A DNA stretch of 64,000 nucleotides. It comes from Cephalotrichum gorgonifer. Taxonomy: Eukaryota; Ascomycota; Sordariomycetes; Microascales; Microascaceae. Position numbers and translations under genes: made by a program. This document shows positions 38,401-49,653 of this stretch, piece by piece (the first letter of the stretch is position 1; each line of letters opens with the position of its first letter). The notes below the pieces were generated by a model. That model was not told where the DNA came from. It searched no databases and saw nothing but the letters and a program-made list of their open reading frames with translations. The DNA is taken from positions 1,308,244 to 1,372,243 of the forward strand of contig ONZQ02000004.1 in the NCBI GenBank assembly GCA_900312665.1, in the 5' to 3' direction.

Positions 38401-40242
38401 TGGTTTCTTCAATTCCTACTATTACAGGGTTCTCGGGACGGGAAAGGATAGGCGGAGCAAGAGACAGCGCAGGGATCTGAGAAAACCCAAGGAACGGGCC
38501 GGGTCCGGGGCAAAAAGCAAAAACCATGGAGCAAAAGCAAAGGCGAGCCCCCCCAAAATGCCACAAGCCGAACGATCGACCCACGCCACTCTGGCGGACC
38601 AAGACGGACGGTGTTTCCGCCCACAGGGTGGCGCTGAAGGGGAAACACGTCCCGGGAGCCCCCAAAAAGTCGGAAGACCCTAAGGATTCAACCCGGTTTG
38701 TCCTCTGGGGAGGAAGGATCCGTCACCCCTCAGCTGCGTTGCATCGCCTTCCGTGTGCCTGGCGCGCCCGCGCCCGCCTCGATGCAGGAACAGACTCCAG
38801 AGCACACCACAGTGTAACCACATACCCCCTCCCCCCCTTCTTTTTCGCCCCCAAGGAAACGAGCCAAAGAAAAGGCAGGAAAAAAAGGTGAGAGTGGCGC
38901 GGGCGCCTTTTTCGGCGCGAGGAGGGTGATTGACTAGAATCCGCAATAGGTGATTGCGCCTGCAGGAGTGTAGTGTGCTTTCACACCCGCACCCCCTTAC
39001 TCCCAGCAAACCGGGTCAGTGTCCGGCGAGCCGGGGGGGGGGCTTCGACTCGAGTGAATAGGTGATTGCTTGCATGGAGAGAGAGAGTGAGAGAGAGCGA
39101 GCGAGCGAGGGAGAAACAGAAAGAGGGGTATTTGGTGTTTGCTACGTTGCTCGTCACATTTGCGTGCGCGAGTGCTACTAGTACGTACAGGCAAGAAAAC
39201 TTACACATCGTATTTTTCTTTCCTTTTTCTTTCACCTTTCTCCTCTCCCTTGGGCCGTGGCTGGGGGTTAGATATCCGGGTGGCAGGACCATAACACGCC
39301 AAAAAAATCACATCACGGTTGTGGTCTAGGCCCAGGTCCTCGTATCGTATAAGGACAAGTATACGCGGATGTAGCAGGGGAAGGGCCGGTTTGGTGGCGT
39401 GAATGAGGCAGGTGAAGGCGCATCCCCGTATCCCCCGGTTCCAATCGGAGCAGGTCAATCCCCTCCCTTCCCTCGCCCGCACAATATACCTACAAGTATG
39501 TACAAGTATTCGTTCCTGTGAACAAGACGATTCGTCACGTTGCTTTGCTGGCGAAACTGATTCTAGAGGATGGTCGGTTGCGGAGGGCAGGACGAAGCGA
39601 GCAGCCCGGACTTTACTAGAAACCGGGTTTGGAAAGAGCTCGTCCGACGCTTACCCATGCTACGAGGAATTCGCCCCCCCCCCCCCCCCCCTTCCTCTCC
39701 TCCTCTCCTTCTTAACGGATCTGTGTTCACGTCGGACAGATCTGGGGACGACAACGTCACGGCTGCCCGGTCCAAGGGAGAAGGGCCTGGTCCCCAAGGA
39801 TGCCGCCCATCGGGTCGAGCGGGCCCTCTCCCCAAACTGCGGACAGTATTTCGGCCCAAATCCGTCCTCACTCCTGCCCTGTACCTTGTTTCTTACGTTC
39901 CCTTGTGGGCGGGTATTAGTATTATATTGTACTGTGCTGGACTGTATGCCCTATGAGCCGTTGGTTGGGTCACTTGCATCCTGCAGACGCAACGCAGCTC
40001 CTCTAGAAACAAATGTCGCTCCTGTGCAGGTCTACGAGTGTCTCCCTTCCTTCCTTACTTCCTTCCACTACAAGTAATGTGCTTTCCAGGTCGCGAATCG
40101 CGTTGTGTCGAGGCGAAAAGAGGGGAGAGGGAGGTTGAATGCAAATTTCGTCACACGTGTCGACTGTAAGCACCACGTCGTACAAGCGCCATCAGGCGCA
40201 ATGCGGACAGAAAGACGAGGTGAGGACCAAGCAGAATCAATG

Positions 40243-40270
40243 GTTTTTTTTTTTTTAGGGGGGGGGGGGG
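40243..40270. repeat. Adjacent homopolymers: T run, A, then G run
   Basis: A run of about 13 T is followed by a single A and then about 13 G. There is no coding context. Runs like this are prone to length variation and to sequencing error. Confidence 0.85.
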
Positions 40271-43141
40271 AACCCGGATAGCCTCCCCCGGATCTTCCCC
40301 GGATACACAAAGATCTGCTGGTACGCTTGGACTTCGGAGGCCCGCGGGCAGCGTGCCGGGGGATGGGATCTCCTGGCGAACCTTGGTCGTAGTCGCGGTG
40401 TGCCCTTCGGATTGTGATCGGCGTGCTTGCCAATGCCGGGACGAGCGGTGCATATTGGAGAGAGATACTCTCTCTCCCATGGAAGGCAGAGTAAGGACTC
40501 ACAAGGCATGCCGCCCCTTTTCTAATATGGTGAGGGGGAGGCATTCTGGTAAGCGGCATGCGATGAGGCCGGCTGGCTGACCTGACCGGGACGGGTGGCC
40601 AGGTAGGAAAAGTCTGGTTCGCCCGCCATGTAGGCCCACGGGCCAAACCTATCGGAAAACACGGTTTGACATGTTCTACCAGTTAAAACCTCACCGGGTC
40701 GGTCTAATACCTGAGAATGGGAGGGACACGACTCGGTGAAGGACCCACCTGCGCATGTTGTATTGCACCCTTTCGCCGTTCATGTCACTTTCTAGTCTGG
40801 GCCGCGTGTCCACTGGAACTCCTCGAGGACGACCGACCGTCCGGCACCGGCGGAGCGGAAGGGCGGACCAGATATTAGCACTGGCCGTTCTTGTGTTCAG
40901 ACTTGGAACGGGAATGGGTCACTAATAGGATGGGGTCATTAGACGAGACGACTTATTAAGGTTGGGTGGCCGATCCTTGGTATCACTTGAGTTGGAACCT
41001 ATTCCATGGCTATCGCTCGGGCGTCTAAGATGTTCGCCGGTCCAACTTCCCTCCTGTCGGAGTAGGGCAAGGGCAGAGACGCAGGGCAGGGGAACGATGC
41101 GTTCTCTGTCCCCTGCCCTGCCCCCTCTCAGTCGGACTCTTGTTAATTATGCCATTTGTCAAAATCACGTCACAATCACGCGAAAGCCATCACGCCTACT
41201 CCGCCCTTACCGTGTACGTATGTAGCATGGGAGAGTTCCCATCACAATCACCCCGGCGGCGAGTGTTTGATATTCCGAGGCGCTTCCGAGGTTCGGGCAG
41301 GGGGGAGGGAAAATACCCATTGTCACCAAGAACATTTTCTAACATCCCATTAGGATTCTCCTTCCCCGAGTTTCTTCAAAATCGGCCCATCTCCCTTCCC
41401 GTTCCAAGTCGCGTACAAAGGTAGGTTGCTTCGCGCTCGGACCCTCAGGGTGGAAGCACAGAGAAGCCTCCCGGGTGTCGGGGAAGGACGGGACCCAGGA
41501 ATCCTTCGCCCCAGGATAGTGGCGGCCTGGGGACAAGGGTCAACCGGCCAGGGTGGGAACATGGGTCGGGAGGAGAAAAAAAAGTCGAGGGCACTGACTG
41601 ATGCACCCACACCGTCAGATGGGACCGGAGAAGAATCCGTGCTCTGCATGTGCAGGACGCGTACAGAGTAGTTTCGGATACTTGCTCGAGGATGGTCAGT
41701 AACGAAGGGGAAGAGAGTTCGAATGGCGGACGGGCTACTTTCCATGCTACTCGTCCATGGGGTTGCATTTCTTCCCTCTCTCCCTATTCCCCTCCCCAAA
41801 AGCGAACGCCAATGTCGCCTCGAGAGCTTCTTGTGCGGGGCGTGGCGTGGGGAAGGGAAGCAGGGACAGCGGAGACTATGTGGAGTGAGAGAGGGGGGGA
41901 CGGGCCGGCCGGTGAAGGAGTCCAAAAAATTCACCATCGTTGACTTTCTCGGCGCTATACTGTCTGTGGACGGTGGACTTGTGCCCGAGCGCGACGTGGG
42001 AAGATCGGCATGTAACCCAACGGACGGGACGCTATGCTACGCCTTCTCTCCTCCTTCTCCTCCTTCTCCTCCTCCCAACCCGTTCCCGGAAAGGGTACGC
42101 GTTCTTGGAAGGTGAAAGGTATCATCGGGGGCCGGAAAAGTGCAGTGCTCCGTCGTTTTGGTGTGCGCAAAATACTGGTCCTTCCTATTCCAGCGGTACC
42201 TGCATTCGATGGATCGAATAGAAGCGGAAGATAGCGTGTGCTTCGTCTTCGACGCGACGCGGGGAAGGAGGCGGGGGGCCGAAAGACCGAAGTCTGGCAA
42301 TGGAGGCTGGGAGATTTGCTATGCTGCTGTCCGACGGGATACTAGTAATACATGGTGGGCTTGGTGGGCTTGGTGGGAGTCCCTGCCTCGACGACGACGG
42401 GAGAAGCCGGGTGTTGCTCGTCTCCAAGTAGGCCGCTGGCTCTTCTCCGGCTCCTAAGAGTGTGCAGTCCGCTAATGTATGCAAACGTACGATCGAAGCC
42501 GAGGAAGGGGTGTAGAAGGATCTGCCGGCTCGAGACCCGATATCCCTTGCGGAGGATGCGGGCCTTATGACTATCTTGTCTTGATCCGCTCAGACGCCAG
42601 CTCCCTAGCGCGTCAAGTAAGTACGCTCGGGAGTCCCAAGACCCCAACGATGGTATTGCGGGCTCCGGGATTCCGTTGATAGTGCTGGAGACCTCACATC
42701 TATGGGTTGCGCTCTAGCACACACTCCCTCCAGGGACCGGGCTGGCGTGTTGTGGCCCGCATCCGATGGGCGCGTAGAATGCCGGCTGAGTAGAGCAAGA
42801 CACTGGATGCGCGATACCGGGTGCTGCTCGGAGAGTGATAGATGATTGTTGCAGTCAACATAGACAGACTGTGTGGCCGGGAGTGGCACCAGACCAAGAA
42901 CGTCTCCCATCTCGTGGATGCGCTGCCCCTGACTGCTTGACTAGGTTGGCCGGGCATGGGACAGTACGCTTCTCTCTATTTCCATGATGGATATGCCAGT
43001 AAAATCATTAAAGGTGGTAGATATATAAACCCCAAACTTATATGCGCCCGACCTCCCTGAACACCGAATATCCCCTGGTTAAGCAATAAAGAAACGCTTC
43101 AGTATGCAGAACGAGCCCAATACACACCCTCTCAACGACAC

Positions 43142-45366
43142 TTAATTCTCCATACGCCCCGCCAGGCCCCCCCAGAACGCGCACCGCTCCCTCTGCCCCT
43201 TGTCCGTGACCTCCATCTTCGACGCATTCAGCTCGAGCCGCAATCTACTCCCGCCCTTCCAAGTCCCCCACTCGGGTGCCCCGTCAAGCCGGTGCACGTT
43301 TGGATCGAGCGCCCGGACGAAGGAGATGTAGTAATTCATCATGAGGGGCACCATCGGCGCGTTGTAGGAGGAGTAGCTCCTGGGGGAGCCCGGCGTGCAA
43401 TCCGGGCCGTGGATGGCCGCGCGGTCGAAGGTGTGCTCCACGCCGCGACCCGAGGCCTGCTGGTCGGCGTCCCAGACGTTGTAGCGGTAGGACCACGCCC
43501 TGTCGGGGGAGCCGGCCGCGTCGAAGCTGTCCAGGACGAGGTTGGCGGGGCAGATGAAGGTCGCCTCGCCGTACGCTCTGCTGGTGGTGGGGAACCAGGA
43601 GAGATGGCGGGGAACGGGCTCCTCCTTTGGGTAGTACTTCAACATGGCTTCTACGTCGTCGTCGCTGAGGCCGGGGTAGTTGTCCTGCATGAAGGACGTG
43701 AAGGCTTCGGAGCTGGCAGCGTTGGCGGAGAATATGGAGCCCTCTGTAGAAGAAGGGAATGGTGTCAGCATGGTGAACCTACTTTCTCTGGGGAAGGGCA
43801 CATGGTGAGTGGGATTTCTCACCATCAGTCGTGGTCCCTAGCATCACAGGCACTGTGATGAACTTCCCCGATCCGAACATAGCGGATGGGGTATCCTCCA
43901 TGATATCTCCGTCCACGCAGGGGGTCCAGTACCACCTCGATCCCGACGACCTCCCCGGGAACGGCTGTCCCTGGTTACCCTCCTGTTGGAGGCTCTCCTT
44001 GCTCAACCCCCGGAGACATGCCATCGGGTTATCTGCGTCCTCGCAGCCAAGACGATCTAGGGTGGCGTTGAACTGATAGCGCAGCTCATCAACCCGAGGG
44101 TGTGCGGGGAAGAATATGGACTGGGCGACGGCGCCTACGAATAGGTTGTCGTCACGTCCTCCGTATGCCGCGAGGTGGAGGGCGACGGAACCGGCGCCGG
44201 CCGAGACCCCGTGGATAACTACGTGATCGGGATCACCGCCGAACTAGGACCAGTCTATGTGAGATCGGGGCTGGAAGCTTGGTTTGGCGGATTAGGTGGA
44301 CGGGGAGGTGCGACACATACCTTGGAGATGTGCTTCTTGACCCAGCGGAGGAGGTGGCGCTGGTCGAGCAGCCCCACGTTCAGGTCGCCGTCCTCTCTGA
44401 CTCGTTCGTCGGCGAGGAAGCCCCAGAGCCCGACCCGGTAGTTGAAGTTGACGAAGACCAAGTTGCCGCCGGACTCTTCGATGGCCGACGTGCCTTTGTA
44501 GTCGTGGTTGCTGTTCGCCGTGTAACCTATATGACGACTTTAGCTGAGTTCGACTTGAGAAACCCGCCGGTACGGTCTTAGGGGGCGGGACCCGAGGATA
44601 TGGCGGCCTACCTCCTCCCTGGATGTACACCCAGACGGGCAGCTTCGACTTCTCGTTGGCACCCGAGGGGGCCCACACGTTAACATGGAGACAATCCTCG
44701 TCCTCGTGGCCCGGAAGCCCGTGATTCATGCCATAGCAAATAGGACCCCACTATAAGCCGCACACAGGGAACGAGTCAGTATACACTACACTATACCACG
44801 CCTACTGTCTCCTCGTAGGATCCTCCTCGTAGGGTCAGCCGTAGCGGCTACTACGTACTCTCTGCGCTTTCTGGACTCCCTTGACCTTGGGGGGGTCCCT
44901 CGGTGCTCGCCATCTCAGGTCACCCACTGGTGGGGCTGCGTAGCGCATGCCGAGATACTGATCGACGCCATTGCCGACCTTGGTGCCTTTGTAAGTGGCA
45001 TAGTCGAGGGAGACTTTAGGACCCTGGTATTGTTTAGCATATAAGAAATAAAGGAGCAGGATTAGGAGGAGCATCGAGGAAGAAAACACAAGCACATGTG
45101 GGCGTAAGGAGAAGGAGAAGGAGAAAGAAGGGGGATGCCGTCAATGGGGGAAATGCGCATGGGCAGGAAGCCCTTCACCTATATCAAGGTGATCGATCGG
45201 ATCGGATCGGGCAGAAAGAAAATACCTTATTTTTGACTAACGGTAAGTCGACAAAGAGCGTCGTGAAAGTCAATACCAAGAAGATAAAGAGCGCTATAGC
45301 CGAACCGTAGGAGGTGATCCCGCCGGCTCGACTGCGCAGAAACCCGGGGTTGCTTGTATTGTCCAT
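43142..45366 (-). CDS. Type-B carboxylesterase (alpha/beta hydrolase) with N-terminal membrane anchor, 557 aa, six exons
   Basis: The family hydrolyses carboxylic esters with a Ser/His/acid triad. Exons 45366-45226, 45023-44859, 44750-44612, 44526-44321, 44243-43823 and 43743-43142 all join in phase. Residues 1-47 (exon 1) carry one hydrophobic helix, YGSAIALFIFLVLTFTTLFV, with no cleavage-like site, suggesting a signal anchor rather than a signal peptide. The fold landmarks follow: YLGMRYAAPPVGDLRW, EDCLHVNVWAP, the oxyanion-hole segment WVYIQGGGY, and FVNFNYRVGLWGFL. The nucleophile elbow is FGGDPDHVVIHGVSAGAGS, with Val where many family members have Glu. TTDEGS, rebuilt across intron 5, supplies the probable triad acid. 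The His is probably in the AAIHGPDCTPG segment. Substrate is unknown. Its neighbours suggest no pathway. Confidence 0.9.
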
Positions 45367-46923
45367 TTGGGAAGGTGTTTGGCTGGGGCTGGTCACTCAT
45401 CGACATTCCCCAAGCCGCAATTCTCACGTTCCCACTCAAGTGGTGGACATCCACTCTTGGCACGACACGATTTCGGGCTTGGGGAGCAGCAGGCGAGATG
45501 CGCCTTGGGTTTAGTGGAATGGCGGAATGACGGAAGCAACCCGGATCCGGGCGGAGGATCCGGGAGGAGGGTACCGGATGGAAGAACCGGCAAATGAGAG
45601 GAGCTTTGATTATGAGAGGGGAAAACGGAAAAAGGTAATGTCAGAAAAATGGAAAAAGAAGAAAAAGAAACAGAGTCGAGCCTCAGGATGGATCACGGGC
45701 TGCAAGACGTATTGGTCGTTCGAGTACGACAGGGAGCCGCGCGTCTTGGCAAGGCCTTTTTGTCTTGCTTGGACCTAAATGCTGGAGCGGTCAAGCGGGG
45801 TTTTGAGGCTTAGTCGAGGGTGAGAGAGCCCACGCCGGATCTAGCAGATGCCAAGCAATATTGGGCAAACAAGGCGTTGTAGCTCGGGGAGGCAGCGAGA
45901 CGGAGAATTTACACGTGCTCGTACGACAAGTGCCTCGAGAAAAGAGCCTCACTCGGTATGTAATAATTGGGGGGTTGCAAAGTGACGGAGTGTTCGCTCT
46001 TGGGTCAGGCGCATGAAATGCAAGTAAGATACGTGAGATATAGAAAATGTAAGGAAGGTATAAAGTATAAAAACAACCGCGGCGGCATAATTGTATGGTC
46101 TCCTTACTTACACGATGTCTAAGATGAATCCTCCCTCTGCGAGGGAAGGGATGGAGTAACTTCGATGATCACCAAACTAATGTTGGGCAGTATTACCAGG
46201 AACTGCTCGGAAGTTGTTCGCCGAATACAGGTAGGGTCAGGTCAACGCTGTCGCTACGGGCCGTGGTAAAGAAAGAAGATGTTTGTCTTCCAAGGGTGTT
46301 AGTTAGGCCATCTTCCCAATAGGTACCGATGCCGATCTACGTATGTATAACCTATCATGCAATAGTGCTATTAAGTCGTGCACGAAATAGGATCTTCTTG
46401 AATCCTGCATTAGGGATGAAGAAAGGGCGACTTGAGACATTCGTGCAGCTTGCAATAATGGGGCAGGCAAAACCGCCGAGCCTTCCTCTGTGGATGGCAG
46501 GGGCTGGAGGTGGGGTGTTCCATGGTGCCTGCTTTGGTTGGAAGTTACATATGTGGCAGTAGGTGGACTCGTACCTCAAGCTGCTTCGTCATCCTCATGA
46601 ACATGACTGACTATACCACACCAAAGAGAAGGACCCAATCTTCCACCTGGTGTCTCGAATCTAGACCAACCTAATAACTACTAGTCCAGCCAGCTCTCGG
46701 GTTCACATCCCTAGCGGCAATACAACTAACTACTTGTACTCTCATCGAAAATCAACAACATACAACTTATACCATCCTATTTTTTGTCTCTGGATACTGT
46801 GCAGTATCCTCCAGAGATGCGAGCGGCATCGGACAAGCCACATACGAGTACGGGGTAGAGAAATCAATACGACGTGTCGTCTGGAAAATGGCGGGCGAGG
46901 GAATGCCGCCACTGTCTGTTTAG
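45367..46923. other. Intergenic between esterase and DUF3716-like gene
   Basis: The two genes are divergent, so this 1.5 kb holds both promoters. It also probably holds a missing 5' exon of the plus-strand gene. Purine-rich coding-strand leader sequence lies near 45590-45680. No other gene is supported. Confidence 0.4.
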
Positions 46924-48278
46924 AAGACTGGTGACGGGGCATCCACCTCTCCCCGGGCCCCCGGAACCCCCGCCCAAGGCCGGGCTCCCGAGACCCCGAG
47001 GCACGTCGGATCGACGCCCGAACCGGCCACGGGACCGGAAACCGCCAGCGGGCCTAGCGACCACCCCAGTTCCCGTACAATCGCGAGGGATAAGTCTCCA
47101 TACATCCCTGAGCGGATCGGGGATGTATGGCTCCCGAGGGACGTCGTATTCTCCAAGCAGCCCCTCACGGATCCCGAGATCACGGTCTGGGCCCTCCAAC
47201 GTTTGCAACGCTTGGGAAACAGATACGGAGATTACTTACATGGCCCGGGCAAGGAGACAATGGTAAGGAATCGCGCACATTTGTCCGCTACATACTACAT
47301 ACGGGTCGACGATTGCGTCTTGTATACGTATCGAAGGAAGACGCTAAGGTACTCCAACAGACACTAACAGCCCCTGTACGTCTAGGATATCAAGAGACTG
47401 GTTACTCTGCGACCAAAGCGGGGTGGTGGAAAAGTTTCGTACAACATAGAACTTTGGCACAAAGGTATGGCTGTACTTGTAGGTGCCCAAAGTACTACGC
47501 TCCTATTCAAGCTAACTGTGTTAGTGGCATGGGCGTTCATGACAGGCGACAAGGCCGAAGAGGAGTGCGAGAACTGCCGATATCTGAACGGACCACTGAC
47601 TGAGTGTGTGACGCATCCACTTCTCCAAGAAGGAGCGTGCGCGGGGTGCTCCTACCTGGGCCATACACAAATGTGTTCCTTCTGGAAGTCCGACCGTCGT
47701 ACGTATGGAAGACGCTCAATAGAATATATATTATATATAGGGCGGCGAGTGGAGGTATCCGAGTACTGACTGGACTGGATAGGTCGGAATGAAGAAGCTA
47801 GAGGAACTAGATCTTTCTTTAGAGCTGCTACAAGTGTCCGCATGAGTAGGTCTCGACACCTCGTACTCGACAGGCGAGGAGGGTATATTGCTAAACTCGT
47901 TGCATAGGGAACGAAACCCCGAAAAGCTGGGCTCCGACGAGGACCCCTGGGGCCCAGGAGTGGGCGGCAACCATTACGGGTAGTAGCAAGAGAGCCCGCG
48001 GATGGGGACAGGGCGGCCTACCTGAGAGGCTCGGCGACTTACGACCGGAGAAGGCTGCGCGCCTAACGGGATGGTCCCGGTCGACCAGTCACCCTGGCAC
48101 GTTTCGGGTGGTGAAGCTCCCGGCGGCCACGGCGAACGTGCTCGGTGAGTTGAAGTCAATGCATTGGGAGGCCTTGATGGATATGTTGAAGGCCGTTACG
48201 GACGGCGTCGACGCACGGGAATCGGAACCGGAATGGGTGTCGGGCCACCCTGGTGTCGTGGACCGCCGCCGAGGTTGA
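46924..48278 (+). CDS. DUF3716-like Cys-rich protein, 5' end missing, at least three exons
   Basis: No single long ORF shows this gene. Exon A (46924-47262) follows a TTTAG acceptor and has a strong third-position C/G bias; it reads GDVWLPRDVVFSKQPLTDPE and then WALQRLQRLGNRYGDYL. It ends at GTAAGG. Exon B (47386-47464) reads DIKRLVTLRPKRGGGKVSYN and IELWHK and ends at GTATGG. Exon C starts at 47546 with matching phase and contains CENC, then TEC, then ACAGC, then MCSFW: a CX2C-X9-C-X10-CX2C-X8-C pattern like fungal DUF3716 proteins, whose function is unknown. The simplest end is the stop at 47769. An alternative in-phase model leaves exon C at 47698 and uses a fourth exon, 47908-48278, reading FRVVKLPAATANVLGELKSM near its middle. 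An in-frame TAG at 46921 blocks extension upstream and I could not place the first exon, so a pseudogene is possible. Confidence 0.55.
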
Positions 48279-49154
48279 CTGATCGAAGCAACGTTGCCAG
48301 TCCTTGTCCACCTCTGTTTTACAATTCATGTATTATTACATCATTTGTACCAGGTTTACGGCTAAGCGTGTTCAATGATCTGCCCAGGCGAGCAGACTAG
48401 CGCCTGGAGCTATTAATACCATCAAGCTAATAAGTATTAACCTGGGGCTTATGATACTAGCGTGGGCATGGCGGCGTCAGTCAGTCTTCTAACCGAGGAC
48501 TTACTCCGGGGCATGTACGAGTACATATACTCCTGCTTCAGTATTACATCCATGGAAGTCTAAGGGTCGACCATCTTGGGGGCGGGGGCGGGTATACTAA
48601 TACTCGTTCTATGGTCTCGTTATTTACACCGCGATTTCGTTTGCTTCGCCCCTTCCTTCGGGGATTTACCTGGAACAAGCACTTTCGCACTTCTATTCTG
48701 GTCTTCCGGGGATATTACGCATTAAATGGGATTATTACCCACCACTCGCACTTGCATACGCTAGTATGAAGATACGTACGTATCGTAGCATCCATGATAC
48801 GGGCGAAAGAACTGGCCGGCTTATTGTGGCAATTGCTTCATAATTTCTTTACAACCATGCGACCTGCATTTCCGCATAGGTACTTATTACTCGGGATATT
48901 ACATAGTATCGTTATCAGTGCATGTAGGATTCTACTACTACCTACGTAGAATTTGAGCGATCCTGCATGTTTGTCGCCGCTGTGCCCGTGCGACGTGAAA
49001 GAATGTTTCGGAAATCCTGTTTCGCTGTCTGGCTGGCCCAGATCATCCCATCCCCACCTCTCCCATGTACGTAGTGCCTCCTCCTCCCCTCCGCCTCCAT
49101 CCACCTTCCACTTTCCACACCAGCCGCAGTTGGGTGTGGGTAGTGGACAGTTTC

Positions 49155-49184
49155 CAGTATTACGAGTATTACAAGTACGAGCAC
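49155..49184. repeat. TAC(A/G)AG hexamer cluster with TAT spacers
   Basis: CAGTATTACGAGTATTACAA is followed by GTACGAGCAC. The first units are spaced 9 bp apart (TACGAG, TAT, TACAAG) and the last is directly tandem. It lies about 480 bp upstream of the F-box gene start. Confidence 0.6.
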
Positions 49185-49517
49185 AAAGCAGACAGTTGCT
49201 CGATCGCAGGTGGTGTGTGGTGCTGTCCGCTGACACCCCTTGACCCTTGCCTCCTAATAATATTATTACGCCTCCTCCTACCCCTACTCCTACTCCTATT
49301 CAGAGTTACACCTCGTCATCAACGTCGTCCTGCAGGTAATCCCTCCTATAACGAGAGACCTTTCTCCGCACACATGCACGCACGCACGCACCACCACACC
49401 ACCACCACCACCGTCTCCCATCATCGCCGCCATTCTCCTGGCTTCGGCTTCGCCCTTCCAGCATCAAGGTGACACACTCCACCCTGGCGACACCTACCCC
49501 TCCACTCGACGCGACGC

Positions 49518-49580
49518 ATGCGCCTCGACACAAATGCTCTCTCCTCAATCGCCATGACACCCCCGCCGTCGATGATATAA
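49518..49580 (+). promoter_or_regulatory. Possible upstream ORF in the F-box gene leader
   Basis: A 20-codon reading frame begins with ATG at 49518 and stops with TAA at 49578-49580, 73 nt before the main ATG. If the transcript starts upstream of 49518, it could lower translation of the main frame. The transcription start is unknown. Confidence 0.35.
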
Positions 49581-49653
49581 CATTCCCGACCCGCTACCCG
49601 CTGCCCGCTACGAGTCGCGACCTCGTTGCGCCGCGGATTGCCGCATCGACCGA

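Larger units (their letters stand above)
24101..43141. other. Roughly 19-kb gene-poor segment, no gene supported
   Basis: Reading both strands I could not support any gene here. The open frames are mostly under 130 codons, often lack ATG, and show no family motif or splice model. The base composition is not strikingly AT-rich, and I saw no reverse transcriptase, transposase or long terminal repeat, so this does not look like heavily RIP-mutated transposon DNA. What it does hold is a high density of TAC(A/G)AG hexamer clusters, homopolymer runs and a few small direct and inverted repeats, listed separately. Short multi-exon genes, such as the one found at 46.9-48.3 kb, could be hidden here. 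Confidence 0.4.
48279..49653. other. Upstream region of the F-box gene
   Basis: This holds the promoter and leader of the plus-strand gene starting at 49654. It contains a hexamer cluster at 49155-49184, pyrimidine-rich and CCT-rich stretches (49255-49300), and a CAC/ACC repeat around 49376-49412. No separate gene is supported. Confidence 0.45.

Noticed and set aside
38117..38683. A 188-codon plus-strand frame
   Set aside because: It begins at GTG with no ATG for most of its length, and has no homologous feature or splice signal.
24101..43141. Transposon, RIP-mutated repeat or secondary-metabolite cluster
   Set aside because: No transposase, reverse transcriptase, terminal repeats, strong AT bias or backbone enzyme was seen.
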